Shown: in pieces, positions 55,306 to 64,000 of the stretch
How the letters are laid out: each line of letters starts with the position of its first letter
Numbering within the stretch: the stretch's first letter is position 1
Assembly: GCA_905147135.1 (NCBI GenBank)
Contig: LR990044.1
Location: forward strand, 20,343,622-20,407,621
Origin: Blastobasis lacticolella
Taxonomy: Eukaryota; Arthropoda; Insecta; Lepidoptera; Blastobasidae
Length of the DNA: 64,000 nucleotides
Direction of reading: 5' to 3'
Made by a program: the position numbers and the translations under genes
The notes under the pieces: model-generated
The model's database searches: none
What the model was told of the DNA's origin: nothing
The model's input: the letters and a program-made list of their open reading frames with translations, nothing else

Positions 55306-55454
55306 ACTGATAAGTATTATTTATTACGAACTCTTTATCTATTTAATATTTAGAAGCCTAGAAGTTTTTAGATGAAACAATACATATTTTTATTGGTATC
55401 AATAATGTGTCGATCATCCAAGAATTGGGCATACACACCTGTCTTATCATCATC

Positions 55455-55880
55455 ATCATCACCGAGCGTTCACTACTGGCTTCTACCAGGGTCCGCTTTC
55501 CGATTCATTTTCCTCCATTTCGCCCGGTCTTGGGCATCCTCGCGTCGTAAGCCATTGGCTCTCGCATCAGACTCGGCGATGTCAATCCATCGCTTCTTGG
55601 GCTTTCCGCGGGAGCAGTTTCCTGAAACCGGAAGGTTTAGGCACCTATTTCCCACGTACCCCTGATGCTTACGCAACACGTGACCAAACCAGCGAAGGCG
55701 AGCCTCTTCGAGCTTATCCTCGATATCGCTCATGCCAAGGCTGCCACTGATATAGTCCTTACGCTCTCGATCAAGTCGCGTAACGCCGCACATCCACCGC
55801 AGCACCTTCATCTCTTTGTCGTGGAGTTCGCGGACGTGCTTCGTCAGCGCCCTGAGGGCAAATATTGGATCCATGGTGCT
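55455..55880 (-). pseudogene. RTE-type LINE reverse-transcriptase C-terminus (longest relic)
   Basis: A 133-codon minus frame reads MKVLRWMCGVTRLDRERKDY, ARLRWFGHVLRKHQGYVGNR, RGKPKKRWIDIAESDARANG and ends REDAQDRAKWRKMNRKADPG. This is the well-known tail of RTE-like retrotransposon ORFs after the polymerase domain. The polymerase and endonuclease are missing, so it is a 5'-truncated dead copy, the usual outcome of LINE insertion. Shorter pieces of the same family are at 7190, 21390, 42820 and 43694. Confidence 0.85.
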
Positions 55881-55984
55881 GCAGCCCGGCCTGAAGCCGT
55901 ATTGTCATTCCGACAAGGAGCATTCCTTGCGAAGTCTGTACATAGCTATGTATTATATATCCCGTTATTATTTGTTAGACTTAT

Positions 55985-56480
55985 TTGTGCACCAGATGCA
56001 CATCATCAATAGTCCACTGCTGGACTTAAGCCTCCACTACATTTCTGGAAGGGTTTGAGATGTTACTCTGACATTAGTCAGGACAGGATAGAAGGCCGAA
56101 GTGTTGAAAACGTGCAACAGAAAACGTTGCTATCCAATTACTGGTCCACGGAGGTCCCAATAGTCTGATCCAAATCCCAAACCGGTGTAAGAGGCAGACC
56201 AAACTCACAAACAATACTTGTCTAAGTAAAGAAGCGTTACTATACGCTCTCACAGTGCTCGTACGCTAAGTAAACGCACTGTGTTCAATACGGTTCTATG
56301 ATTTTTTTAAATAAATATTATTTATTTGCCAAAAATACAACAAACATAACTGTACAATAAATATCTTAATTACGATGTATGTACGTAACAATTTAGGCAC
56401 TAGAAATGTATTAGCAACATATTGATTTCCTGCCTCTTAAACTAGGTCAGCCTGTATAGGAGACAGTAATCCCCTTAATA
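55985..56480. repeat. LINE tail scraps
   Basis: 55985-56060 carries tagtccactgctggacttaa. 56310-56475 is an inverted LINE tail (tatttatttgccaaaaatac; aaactaggtcagcctgtata). No gene. Confidence 0.5.
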
Positions 56481-56877
56481 AGCATTTGAAAAGTATGATT
56501 TTTAGCTATGAACGGTTTGAATGTGGAATATTGTAAAGACTTGTTATTTATTTATTTATTTATTTACCATAAATTTACAGCGTTTATGTGTGTGTACCTA
56601 AAATATGTTGAGTGGATGTATGAGTATCAGTTGTCCCGATTTTAACATCACATAACCATAGCCTCAAATGATTGGTCAATTACGTTCGTTTACTCATAGT
56701 ATCGTTTCTGAATGGTGTTTGGTGAACAGTGTTCATTAGTCGCCTTCCACAACACCCATAACTTGGAGAGGTTGGCGCTGCATTATACTTGCCGGATACC
56801 AAATGGCCCACGGACGTCGCTTCCGATCGGTTCTTATAGTGTAAGATGAGGAATGGATTCCATTATAACCTTAACAA
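56481..56877. other. Intergenic sequence
   Basis: A tttatttatttattta run at 56545-56562 may be another LINE terminus. No gene. Confidence 0.4.
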
Positions 56878-57350
56878 GCTTTTGCCAGTGGCTTTGTCCG
56901 CTTAAAAGTCGGTTATTACGTTCTAGACCCGTTCTTGCGGGAACCACATTGCATTTCAGGATAAATTATAACCTATGTGCTATTTTGGGCCAAATTTCAT
57001 CAAAATCCGTTCAGTAGTTTTTGTGTGAATGAGTTACAAACATTCTTATAACAAAATATATGAGTAACATAATCATCATTGCCGAGACTAAAATATTTAG
57101 AATGTCGAGGGATATTATGAAAACAAGATGATAATTAGTTGGTCACCTGCTGCGTAAGCCCCAGGGATACGTGGAAGGTATTAGGACAGAGGTCCTGTGG
57201 AATGCCCAAGAAATGATACAAGGATTGACATCGCCATGTCGGATGCGAGAAGGGTCGGCCCGCCCCGGGCCTCTGGTCCTGGGGGGCCTCCAAACGCCTC
57301 CATGTTGCCTTGATCAAATTCTATACAAGGCTTTAAAAATATGCTTAGTA
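56878..57350 (+). repeat. LINE-tail repeat and chimeric LINE scrap
   Basis: 56878-57040 is a copy of the agcttttgccagtggcttt tail family. 57140-57345 carries ctgcgtaagccccagggata, then scraps related to other LINE ORF tails. Confidence 0.55.
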
Positions 57351-57889
57351 CTGTAGCGTGTGTGCTCATGCAGGCCTTAGGTAAGGACGGGTTCTAGGAC
57401 AGGTAGGTGTCGGAGGCCGTATGTTCGAACGGGCTCTAAGTTAGGTAGGCATTCGGGTTGGCCTGCTGCTCCTATAGGGTAACCGGGGCTCTAGTCGGTT
57501 AAGTAGGTTAGAGCAAATAGGATATAGGCGTGTAGGTTTAGATAGGTCGGAGCAAGTAGGACGCAAGCTATTAGCTTGCGTCTATGGGCACACATAGCAC
57601 TGGCTAGGTGGTAATTCAAATGTATTCCATTTGAATTAGATCTAAGGTATTATCTGTATTTTATATCATTCTTTAAACCAAACTGATCAATACAGTATCT
57701 ATTAATCCTTTGCATTTTTATTTAAACTCAATATAGCAAACATTGCTACAGTACCTATCTAAGAGGTGGTTTGGAGTTGGGACAGGGGCGTGGCTATCGC
57801 CGTATCACTATTGAAACAGAATTTTAGATAAGGTTCGCGGGCCTCCTTCGCCAAAGAAATAATTTAAAATAAGTAAATATAAATACATA
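57351..57889. other. Intergenic sequence
   Basis: G/T-rich near 57370-57560 with several aggtagg/taggttag motifs. No gene. Confidence 0.4.
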
Positions 57890-58125
57890 CATACATACAT
57901 AAAGCTCACGCCTGTGTCCCACAGGTGGGATAGGGAGAGCTTATGGACCGCCACTTTGCTCTGTCCTGACACAATTCCCTAGCCTCGCATATATCCACAA
58001 TTATTTTCATACATCTTCTTTTATTCTTACCACTTCGGATCCCAGCTTTTTTGAGAACATTACTGATCTGATTAGTGAATGTTTTTCTGGGTCGTCCTCT
58101 AAAGGGCCGGTTTTCCAGATAAATA
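57890..58125 (-). repeat. LINE C-terminal relic
   Basis: A minus frame reads ENRPFRGRPRKTFTNQISNV and CQDRAKWRSISS, a LINE ORF tail. catacatacatacat begins it. A related copy is at 7925-8060. Confidence 0.65.
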
Positions 58126-58209
58126 TAAATAAATAAATAAATACTTAAACACATAAATGTAAACTAAATAAAAAGCTTGTAAAATTACACCAACTTCTAT
58201 TCAGCTTTG

Positions 58210-58440
58210 CTGCCCCGGGCCTCTGATGGGCTTAGTCCGCCGCTGCCTATTTTCTATAAAAAATGTTTTGGTGTCCAGCGAATGCACGTCCGCGCTAGAT
58301 GCGGTCATGGATGATGCAACCACTTCCGAATTGCTTCATAGCAGCCACTCGGCTCTTTCAGTGAAAGATTCGGTATTTAGAATCTTATATCAATATGACC
58401 TATTTTCATCAGTGGATGTCCTACGGAAGAGATGGCTAAT
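58210..58440 (+). repeat. Segment partly duplicated upstream of gene C
   Basis: It shares the cttccgaattgcttcatagc block with 59026-59045. It is probably a dispersed repeat rather than a gene. Confidence 0.4.
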
Positions 58441-58754
58441 TTAAATCTATATCCTTACCCAGTGATGTTGGACACTTGATCCTAGAAAAATTTAAGAATT
58501 TTGCATCATTTGCAGAATTTTCAAGCAGTAATTCATCGATCACATGCCATTGACGAAAAAAAGAGAGAAAAAGCTAGTTTGCAATATTAATTTATTTATT
58601 CAATAAAATTATACTTTCAGAAAAAAACTCTACTTTCGAAATCGAAATTTATAACAAAAATGCTAGTCGAATTCGAGTACGAATTTTTTATTGAGAATCG
58701 ATTTGTTTTTTTCAATTGGCTGTTTTGACCATATTTTTTTATTTTTTATTATTT

Positions 58755-58905
58755 GACTAGCCAGGCATTTGACCGCCACCTCACCTGGTGGTAAGTGACG
58801 ATGCGGCCGATGATGGAGCATGCCTGTCTAGGAACAGGATATTCACTCTAGCCTTGAAGGCATCCAGATTATATTGATCAGGAAACACACTCGCAGGCAA
58901 CGCAT
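58755..58905 (-). repeat. CR1/Jockey-like LINE 3' end, short copy
   Basis: It is nearly identical to 35398-35540 (gccaggcatttgaccgccac; ggcatccagattatattgat). Confidence 0.82.
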
Positions 58906-59113
58906 ATATATAATATGTATTTAATTGGCAGGTTTTCCCTCGCTTGTCATATTCTAGCTCCGCGACCTAATTGCCAGCTAATGCACCGCACTGCACCAGA
59001 TGCTCTGCTATGACGCAACCGCTTCCGAATTGCTTCATAGCGGGCACTACTCCAGTGAAAGGGTCCACACTTTTACCCTCCGAACAGCGCCCGCGCAGCT
59101 CCAAGCACTCTCT

Positions 59114-59120
59114 TATAAAT
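59114..59120 (+). promoter_or_regulatory. TATA box of gene C
   Basis: TATAAAT at 59114-59120, followed about 25-30 bases later by catcacc as a possible start region. The 5' untranslated region would be about 125 bases before the ATG at 59269. Confidence 0.55.
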
Positions 59121-59268
59121 ACAACGGAAGGAGGAGACATCACCATTGCGAATTCGACCGCTGTGACACACAGACGCATTTCGCGTCTAACTAATAACCC
59201 GTACAATATCTTTCGCTAGTGGATTAACTTAGTTTCGTGAAGAAACTCCCAATAACAAGCCACCAAAA

Positions 59269-59280
59269 ATGAGAATCACG
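59269..59280 (+). CDS. Gene C exon 1 coding part (four codons)
   Basis: ATG in context ccaaaaATGag encodes MRIT, followed by gtgagt. Without it, exon 2 lacks a plausible ATG followed by a signal peptide. Confidence 0.8.
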
Positions 59281-61580
59281 GTGAGTGCCAGTGACAAGTG
59301 TTGCGCGTTTGCTCGGGATTTGCAGTTACAGTGATAAAGTGACATGTCGTTAAGGTTTTATCGGCATACTTCACATAAGGTCGTCAATTGAATAACGTAT
59401 AGCAGTTGGTGCTTTCTTCCACTTTAATGGACGTTTGTGTGATTGTTGTAAAGCAGTGTAGTAAAACTCAGTGCCTTGATGTGAAGTCTATTGATAAAAC
59501 CGTGAATGACGTCGATCGAACGAGTTCGCTAGTTAGTTTAACAGAAGTACCTATCTGTTTGTGAATTGCGTCTGAAAAATGTTTAACATTTAAATATCAA
59601 TGAGAACGCTGTGCGAAGTAAAAGCTTTGAATTGAAAAACTTGAACTGACATTTGCCATAAACATGATTTATCTAACAGACACTGTCATAGTATAGTTAT
59701 TAACTTGTTTCAATTTAGAGACTAGAAAATTAAACTGAAAGTAAAAGTGGTAAAAGCATTGTAAAAGTGAGATTATTTTTTAATACGGGACGTAATCACA
59801 GCGCGATGAGCGTCGCGCATGCGGGCGCCGCCACATAGCACGACCTATCAATTAAATGTTGACATAATTATACAAAAACAACTTTTTACTATACTAATAA
59901 TACTTCCGTCTCTTATCATAGCGATAAAAAGTGAATAACTATCCTCTTTCTCAATTTCAGGTATCATTCATAGCCCTCATAGGGTTGACGACGACATGGG
60001 CCCTCAAAGTGTCTAAAGAAGAGCCTAAAGACAAGAGGGAGGCGGCCGTGGGGTACGGGTCACCGTCACAGGGATACCAATCGCAAGGGTATCAACCCCA
60101 GGGGTATCAATCCCAGGGGTACCAATCGCAAGGATACGAAGCTGCCCAGAGTTACCAACCATCCCAGGGCTACCAATCCGGCGGGGAGAGCTACGCCGCC
60201 CAGCCACAGTCCTTCGGTCATGATGCCAACGCGATCAGCATTGGAGCCGGCTACAGCGTGGGAGGAGCCAAGCCCGGCTATAGCTTTGGAGGACTCGAAT
60301 CGGCTGGGGTCCAGCTGCCGGCAGAAGGCCTCCAATCTAGCGGTCACGGCACGATACAACTTGCACCCATCACCCTCCAACCATCCCAAAACTTCGGCTC
60401 CAACGACCTTTCCGAACTGATGAACCAGCTGTCCCAAGGTCTCAACTCTGGAGCTCTCTCCCTGTCGGCCCTCCAAGGTGAACAAGGCGGGCATGGAGGC
60501 CAGGAACTCTCTTTCCCCCAACTTTCAGGCTACTCGCCCAAACTGCAGCTGGCTGAGCAATCCATCTCGAACGTGCCAGCTTATGCGGTCGGCACCAAAG
60601 GCCTAGGATCTTACGGCTCCACTGGCCCGGTTTTGTTCAACCCGGCCGCAGCTGACGCCCATGCCAGCCAGGCTCCTGTGAGCTACTCGCCGAGCTCTGG
60701 CCACTCTCTCGGACAAGCAGTTGTGCCTCTTGGAAGTTCAGGACATTCTTACGGTGGACTCTCTTTCGGGGGATCCGGTCACTCGCTAGGCGGCGCTGGA
60801 CTTAGTTTAGCTAGCCCCGGACATTCCCTTGGAGGTGCCGGGTACTCCTTCGGTGGCGCTGGACACTCGCTCGGTGGTGCTGGACTTTCTCTCGGTGGAT
60901 CCGGACATAGTCTCGGTGGATCCGGACATAGTCTCGGTGGTTCCGGACATAGTCTCGGTGGATCCGGACATAGTTTCGGCGGACCTTACAAATCTCTGAG
61001 CGGCGGTTACTCTCTTTCCGGCGGCAAACATTCGTTCAAGCCTTCCGCATACTTAGGTTCATCCCAGGGAGATTCCAGCCATGGTCTGTCATCTCTATCT
61101 GGATCTTATGCTTCCCCCTCCTACGGTAAAGCATTGTCCGGTGGTCCCGGTCTTTCTCTCAGTTCCGGCGGTCACGGCGCCAGCTTCGGGGGTTCCCTCG
61201 GCGGTTACGGTGGTGGTGCTAAACTGGTGTCGTCATACCCCGGTATTAAATCTGGATTTGCTTCGTTGGAGTCTATGGCCGCTCATTTTGCGTCTTCTCC
61301 CTCGTTCGGGCCATCTCACGGATCTCACGGAGGGACCGCTGCGCAGTCTGCTTCTTCTTACACTCCTCACTACGCGTCGCCGTCCAAGCACAGCTTCGGT
61401 GAAGGCAGCTCGTCCTATAGAGGTCCCTCGTCCAGCCACAGCTCACTAAGCTCCTACCCTCCCAAGTACAGTCTACGGAGTCCCTCGCGTTACCCTTCCA
61501 AGGACTCCGCAGGCGCGTACAGCGAGACCGTCTACAACACAATCAAATACAGCGAGGAGCTGAAGCCGCGCACGCACTAA
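59269..61580 (+). CDS. Gene C: secreted Gly/Ser/His-rich repeat protein (543 residues)
   Basis: Coding exons are 59269-59280 (ATG, four codons, donor gtgagt) and 59961-61580 (acceptor caatttcag), joined in phase 0. The protein starts with a signal peptide (MRITVSFIALIGLTTTWA) and has a basic, possibly processed segment (KEEPKDKREA). Next is a Gln/Tyr-rich zone with five GYQ.QGYQ-type repeats (about residues 38-78). A long low-complexity part contains at least ten GGSGHSLGG-type repeats (about 250-350), and the tail is Ser/Tyr/Pro-rich, ending YSEELKPRTH. There are almost no cysteines. This is the composition of insect structural extracellular proteins (cuticle, resilin-like, silk-like). I infer a matrix role but cannot name the family. 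AATAAA lies 407 bases after the stop. Confidence 0.9.
59281..59960 (+). other. Gene C intron 1
   Basis: 680 bp, gtgagt to tttcag, AT-rich, with no visible repeat or gene. Confidence 0.8.
60892..60976 (+). repeat. 21-bp tandem repeat inside gene C
   Basis: The unit ctcggtggatccggacatag plus t is repeated four times with only one or two base differences, each unit encoding LGGSGHS. Such near identity at synonymous sites points to recent unit duplication. Confidence 0.9.
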
Positions 61581-61986
61581 GAGCAAGATCGTGTTAAGAT
61601 AGAGTTGTAAATATAGGTGTTATTAGGCGTGCGCGAGGATGCGGCGAACGACCGCAGGCGAAAGTGTTGCCTTCGTTATAATTTATATACGTTCGGCTAA
61701 TTACTGGCGGGCTGGCGCTGACGCTGGCGACTGATTCCAATCTTGCCACCAGTGAGTACGTGTTTCGGATACCCGTCGGAGTGCTTTCTTTTCGGTCGTA
61801 ATCGCGCGCCTTGAATGCTTAACGCGGACTGACCGGACTGGTTTTGTAAATAGGAGAGAAATGCCAATTTTATTACCAAATTCCGAGGCCCATCTCGTCT
61901 TGGTTGCCGTGGATTTATGTAAATACGCTTTAGCTGATAAGTGTCTATTTATTATCTGTAGGTGATAATTTGTTATTGTTTTCGAT

Positions 61987-61992
61987 AATAAA
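61987..61992 (+). terminator. Poly-A signal of gene C
   Basis: AATAAA (in cgataataaaatg), followed by a T/G-rich stretch (gttgcgtttgtttt, from 62009), gives a 3' untranslated region of about 430 bases. Confidence 0.65.
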
Positions 61993-63182
61993 ATGTTTAA
62001 CTGATACTGTTGCGTTTGTTTTACCCGTTTTAGTCTCACCTATATTATTACCGCCACAGATATTTCCATATAAATTTCCAATTTCTACTCAACCCGATCC
62101 AATCATCAGCATTCAGTCCCAAACCCGTTTCCGCTAACCACTCCGTTACAGAAACCTTCAACGCGGTTATCAATCTAGTCGCTACTGGTGTTACGAGATA
62201 TGCGTGTAGTCCATACATCGATCTAATACACACAGTGTTATGAGTAAATATAGGTACAAACATACATATAGACGTGTAGGAAACCCGATACGCAGCTTGG
62301 GCAACCGACACCGTGCAAGCGGCGATTTTCACCAACAAGAAAGTAAATGAAAATGAAAAATGAAGAGTAAACATGTCGATATCGGCTAATACTTCCATAA
62401 CATAACAATGTAGGTACCTCGTATGTCCAAATATCGCGATTGTCATGTCTAATCGTTACGCGCTCGAGAAGAGTTACGAAGCGACGAGCTTAACCATTGT
62501 ACAAACCATTTAACGACAGCACTTATGAATATATGTCGTTATTCGCAGCGCATAATTAATATACTCCTTTGTTCTATGCCGTAATAGGCAAGATATTATG
62601 ATAAGAACAGGCAATTAGATGAAAAACGCGTTTCAATCTCTCATACAATGCTAGAAAAAGTTAATGTCAGGTCAAAATACCTGAGAGAAGCCAGCGACGT
62701 GTGTTACGAAATTGGTTTGGTTTTTATTTTATTTTACATTATTCAATAGATAGACAGTCACGAGTTGATGCGGTCTGGGACATAACTAGGCTTTTAGACT
62801 TTTTTGTCGTTTCCTATTCGATGGTTTGCAGACGTATTACGACATGTCGTGACGTATTATATGACTCTTACTCACCACTGAAAGTATTAAATAATAATAT
62901 CAGGATTTAAATAATAAGTTGATACTGTTTAAAATCTAGTAGGTATTTTAAACAAAATCTAGTAGCAATTTAAGTGACTAAGTACATAGAAAATCTATGG
63001 ACCCAACGCAGTTCCTTGTGGAACTCTTTATTGAAAATAGGCCAAAAAGTAATTGAGCGTTAAACATGTTGCACATACGTGTTATTTTAACTCCATTGTT
63101 CATTAAAAAAAAGTCTCAAATGAAAAACATTTTTTCATAACAAGCGTTTATCGCGCAACTTCTGATTAAATATCATAGAAGT
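61993..63182. other. Intergenic sequence downstream of gene C
   Basis: No gene or clear repeat recognised. Confidence 0.5.
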
Positions 63183-63480
63183 TTGATATCCAAATACAAT
63201 GGGGTTATCTTGTTGCGTTCCTATGGCCACCTTCCGTCATCATCATCAGATCTTGAATATCATCTAACTAGGGGTATAGTACTCATGAAGACCATTCCAA
63301 AAGGGCCCAAACCCGATGGGGTATCTTGTTGCGTTCAGACCAGCTCCATGGTACCATATAATCCATTGTCAACCAAGTTACCTAGGTACTTATACCAAAT
63401 TTCAACTCAATTTAACGCCGGGAAGTGGGTCAAATCAAGCTTGCAAGATTCCAGGACATACAAGTGAATTAAATAAAAGC
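63183..63480. repeat. Short duplicated motif region
   Basis: atggggttatcttgttgcgt near 63200 and gatggggtatcttgttgcgt near 63317 are about 118 bases apart, suggesting two diverged tandem units of a dispersed repeat. The 94-codon frame is not supported as a gene. Confidence 0.4.
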
Positions 63481-63764
63481 TTGTAAAAAAAAGAACATTT
63501 CTGTAGAGGTACTTATTTTATTGCATAAGAAATGGGAAGCGAGTTTGTTTGCGAACGGTATAACCTCGATATATTCTTCTTGGAATGACCACATATACAT
63601 TTTTTTACGTTTGATAAGAGATTAATTTATTACCTAATAATATTTTAATTAATAATTGTTGACTTTGAGTTTCACTCCAGGCAATGATGGCAGGTACAAT
63701 TATTAATACATTACATAAATGGTAGAAGGATGATAGAAGAAATGCTCGAAGTATCCTCAGGTAG
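63481..63764. other. AT-rich intergenic sequence
   Basis: Nothing recognised. Confidence 0.4.
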
Positions 63765-63945
63765 TGGTACATCGTGATGAAACCTACACATCGCGACTGA
63801 TTGTGTAACCATGATCCAATCTGGTTAGGTTTCCCTGTTAACGGAGGTCAGATGGCAGTCGCTCCACTGTAATTACCTGATCTGCCAAATCTTGGACCAT
63901 GGTCAAAGCGGACCCCGGGCCCTCGGACAATAACGTCAACATCAT
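63765..63945 (+). repeat. SINE-A partial copy
   Basis: It runs from catcgtgatgaaacctacac through ctgtaattacctgatctgcc to ggacaataacgtcaa. The head is absent. Confidence 0.8.
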
Positions 63946-64000
63946 GTTTTTATCCCATTGTTCTAAACTACAAATCGAAATAACATAATAGTGAATTACG

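Noticed and set aside
60066..60521. 151-codon minus ORF and other antisense frames inside gene C
   Set aside because: Low-complexity GC-rich repeats leave several frames open; only the + frame has a signal peptide and splice support.

Overview
This window is eukaryotic and almost certainly from a lepidopteran (moth or butterfly) nuclear genome. It is AT-rich and gene-poor. It is crowded with tRNA-headed SINEs, RTE/CR1-like LINE relics, short foldback elements and one young CsRn1-clade Ty3/gypsy retrotransposon. Its genes are split by introns with GT/AG boundaries, and two have TATA boxes in the expected place. The lepidopteran assignment is an inference from repeat types and gene style; the species cannot be read from the sequence.

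Three genes are well supported, all on the + strand. Gene A (8506-18257) has five exons whose phases chain without a break into a 290-residue, charged, mostly helical protein that I do not recognise. Gene B (23404-26355) has three exons encoding a 69-residue secreted peptide rich in Val, Gly, Pro, Tyr and Trp, resembling the small neuropeptide-like/cuticle peptides of insects. Gene C (59269-61580) has a 12-base first coding exon and one large exon. Together they encode a 543-residue secreted Gly/Ser/His-rich repeat protein of cuticle-like or silk-like composition. Genes B and C share the same layout: TATA box, a coding start of exactly four codons, a phase-0 intron inside the signal peptide, then the mature protein.

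Weaker candidates are exons too short to stand out as long ORFs: 469-533, 904-974, 3092-3160, 33306-33446, 34505-34598, and a phase-matched pair at 53162-53236 and 54070-54171 that would encode a 58-residue single-pass membrane protein. They are listed with low confidence.

The largest mobile element is a 5.48-kb LTR retrotransposon (10950-16430) lying antisense in intron 3 of gene A. Its two 276-bp LTRs show no difference, it is flanked by a CCTT target duplication, and it carries a tRNA-Trp-type primer site. It is recent, yet its integrase is broken by a 22-bp insertion. Its target was an older LINE relic.

The rest is a layered repeat landscape. About 15 pieces belong to one tRNA-derived SINE family (SINE-A), and three to a second (SINE-B). 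There are many 3' ends of LINE reverse-transcriptase genes, a hAT-like element with an 8-bp target duplication nested in an RTE relic, and several inverted-repeat (MITE-like) families, some nested. I saw no CRISPR array, no bacterial-type operon and no genuine tRNA or rRNA gene.
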